Assembly (NCBI GenBank): GCA_902497185.1
Contig: CABVEG010000084.1
Span: 1 to 7,205, forward strand
DNA: 7,205 bases
Direction of reading: 5' to 3'
Source: an uncultured Eubacteriales bacterium
GTDB taxonomy: Bacteria; Bacillota; Clostridia; Lachnospirales; CAG-274
In this document: positions 5,659-7,205 of the stretch, piece after piece
How the letters are laid out: each line of letters opens with the position of its first letter
Position numbering within the stretch: the first letter of the stretch is position 1
Notes under the pieces: model-generated
Databases searched by the model: none
Told to the model about the DNA's origin: nothing
Seen by the model: only the letters and a program-made list of their open reading frames with translations
Translations under genes and position numbers: made by a program

Positions 5659-7200
5659 ATGAAAAAAATAATAGCATCAGCTACATCTCTTATTATTACA
5701 TTCTCTCTGTCCGTACCTGCACTTGCAGAAAACAGTGACTTTACAATACTGCAATCTAAAGAAGACGGAATTGTAAACGGAGAATACTATATTGACACTA
5801 ATGTTGACACAACCTATTGGGGTGTACTTCCCACAAAGGATTCAAAGCCTATATGCACAATACCATCAGGCAGCACAATAACAGTAGATACTCTTTCTCA
5901 CGAGGGTATACTTGAGGATCAGGGAAAGGATCCCGTAAAATATTTTACATCAAAGGGTGTACCTGAAAACCAAATATTAACTGATGGAATTGAAATAGCT
6001 GCTTCAGATAAGCCCCATGATTTTGATACCGATGGTCCTCATGTTGTAACCGGTCCAATATATGTGGAAGGCGCAGAGCCCGGTGACGTATTAAAAGTTG
6101 AAGTGCTTTCACTTACACCAAGAGTTCCTTATGGTGTTATTTCCAACAGGCACTATAAGGGAGTACTTGTTAATGAGTTTCCTGAAGATACACCAAGACA
6201 GGAAGGTGCATCACCTCTTGAGCCTGATAAATACGGCAATGTTTCTGTATACACACCTATAAAAAAGGTAGGTGAAAACTATGTAGGCTATATGAATCAA
6301 AACGGAAAGGAAATTACATTTCCTATTAAGCCTTTCCTTGGATTAATGGGAAATGCTGAAAATTCGTCAGAAAAACACAGCACAGTACCACCTACAAGGC
6401 TTGGAGGCAATATTGATATTAATGAGCTTGGTGTTGGTTCAACCGTATATCTTCCTGTAGATGTTGCAGGTGCATTATTTTATACAGGTGATCCACATTT
6501 TGCACAGGGAGATGGAGAAGTTGCATTAACTGCTCTTGAGGGTTCATTAAGAGCAGACCTAAGACTTACAGTTATAAAAAATGGATCAAGTGAAATTCCG
6601 GGAGATTCAAATAATTTTGATATGGTATTTGGTGAAACAGAGGATTACTGGATTCCTGTAGGCTTAAATGAAGATCTTGATGAGGCTATGAAACAGTCTG
6701 TAAGAGAATCTATTGACTTTATTTCTGAACAGCTTGGTGTGGAAAGAAAGATTGCTTACGCTTATCTCAGTGCAGCAACAGATTATGAAGTATCACAGGC
6801 AGTAGATAAAACCAAGGGCATTCATGCTCTAATTTCAAAGAAGGATTTTAGTGAATTTACAAATATTAAGCTTAAGACAAAGGGTGAAGTAATAGATACT
6901 GTAGTAAAAGCTGACGGACTTTATGTTCCTGCCGCCAAGGTATTTAATTCTATTGGCGCACAATACCAATTTAATCCGGAAACAAAATCACTTACTGTAA
7001 GCTATAATAACAATACTTATACATTTAATTCAACCTCAAATAAATATTTAAAAAATGGTGATATAAAAACTCTCACAAAATCACCATCTATTGAAAACAG
7101 TACATATTATATACCAACAAGTGCACTTCTTGATTTAATGGAAATACCGCTTAACTGGTCAACAGATGGAAACAATATATATGGCACTTTAGGTTATTAA
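5659..7200 (+). CDS. Secreted acetamidase/formamidase-family protein with C-terminal copper amine oxidase N-like domain
   Basis: This 513-residue protein begins with a signal peptide (MKK, hydrophobic core 4-19, AxA site A21-L-A23), so the mature chain probably starts at E24. Residues about 30-390 form an acetamidase/formamidase (FmdA/AmdA) domain. Visible family motifs are TLSHEG with H81, HDFDTDGPH (120-128), GGNIDI (249-254), and the hallmark TGDPHFAQGDGE (276-287), whose His and Asp residues are likely metal or catalytic ligands. Family members hydrolyse short amides such as formamide or acetamide to the acid and ammonia; the substrate here is unknown. Residues about 402-513 resemble the copper amine oxidase N-terminal (stalk-like) domain common at the ends of Firmicute secreted proteins, with VPAAKVFNSIGAQYQFNPETKSLTV and a second similar half. 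No sortase or lipoprotein signal is seen. It is the only gene on its strand here, divergent from the Lrp-type gene and preceded by a hairpin leader. Confidence 0.88.
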   Translation: MKKIIASATSLIITFSLSVPALAENSDFTILQSKEDGIVNGEYYIDTNVDTTYWGVLPTKDSKPICTIPSGSTITVDTLSHEGILEDQGKDPVKYFTSKGVPENQILTDGIEIAASDKPHDFDTDGPHVVTGPIYVEGAEPGDVLKVEVLSLTPRVPYGVISNRHYKGVLVNEFPEDTPRQEGASPLEPDKYGNVSVYTPIKKVGENYVGYMNQNGKEITFPIKPFLGLMGNAENSSEKHSTVPPTRLGGNIDINELGVGSTVYLPVDVAGALFYTGDPHFAQGDGEVALTALEGSLRADLRLTVIKNGSSEIPGDSNNFDMVFGETEDYWIPVGLNEDLDEAMKQSVRESIDFISEQLGVERKIAYAYLSAATDYEVSQAVDKTKGIHALISKKDFSEFTNIKLKTKGEVIDTVVKADGLYVPAAKVFNSIGAQYQFNPETKSLTVSYNNNTYTFNSTSNKYLKNGDIKTLTKSPSIENSTYYIPTSALLDLMEIPLNWSTDGNNIYGTLGY

Positions 7201-7205
7201 AACAT

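Noticed and set aside
5535..5738. Open frame of 67 codons crossing the amidase leader
   Set aside because: It would start with TTG inside the -35 box, has no ribosome binding site, runs through the hairpin and poly-A leader, and overlaps the amidase start in another frame. It is not a credible leader peptide.
6862..7197. Copper amine oxidase enzyme
   Set aside because: Only a domain like the N-terminal stalk of these enzymes is present. The catalytic domain with its topaquinone site is absent, and this domain type is common as an accessory module in Firmicutes.

Overview
The window reads as ordinary chromosomal DNA of a low-GC anaerobic Firmicute, most likely a member of the Clostridia. The evidence is the AT-rich codon choice, strong GGAGG-type ribosome binding sites before nearly every gene, consensus sigma-A promoters, and an Rnf cluster in the clostridial order C-D-G-E-A-B. 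The species cannot be named from the sequence alone.

Positions 2-4855 (+) hold a tightly packed operon, rnfC (5' end cut off by the window edge), rnfD, rnfG, rnfE, rnfA, rnfB. It encodes the whole membrane-bound ferredoxin:NAD+ oxidoreductase (Rnf complex). RnfB takes electrons from reduced ferredoxin. The membrane subunits RnfA, RnfE, RnfD and the flavoprotein RnfG carry them through the membrane, and RnfC delivers them to NAD+. The energy released drives Na+ or H+ export. Gene gaps run from a 1-base overlap to 16 bases, so one transcript is expected. Its promoter lies upstream of the window. A hairpin terminator at 4867-4906 closes the operon and also serves the converging gene on the other strand.

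Positions 4909-5367 (-) encode a small Lrp/AsnC-type regulator. It is divergent from the next gene across a 291-base intergenic region (5368-5658). That region holds a good sigma-A promoter for the regulator, two near-identical ACTTTA-type dyads that could be operators, a near-consensus forward promoter, and a terminator-like hairpin starting only a few bases after the predicted forward transcription start.

Positions 5659-7200 (+) encode a secreted acetamidase/formamidase-family protein with a signal peptide and a C-terminal domain resembling the copper amine oxidase N-terminal (stalk) domain.

No mobile element, CRISPR array, tRNA or rRNA was seen, and I do not see a convincing undescribed system. 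The points most worth a second look are the promoter-then-terminator leader of the amidase gene, the paired dyads in the divergent region, and the Glu in place of the usual Asp in the flavin-attachment motifs of both RnfD and RnfG.
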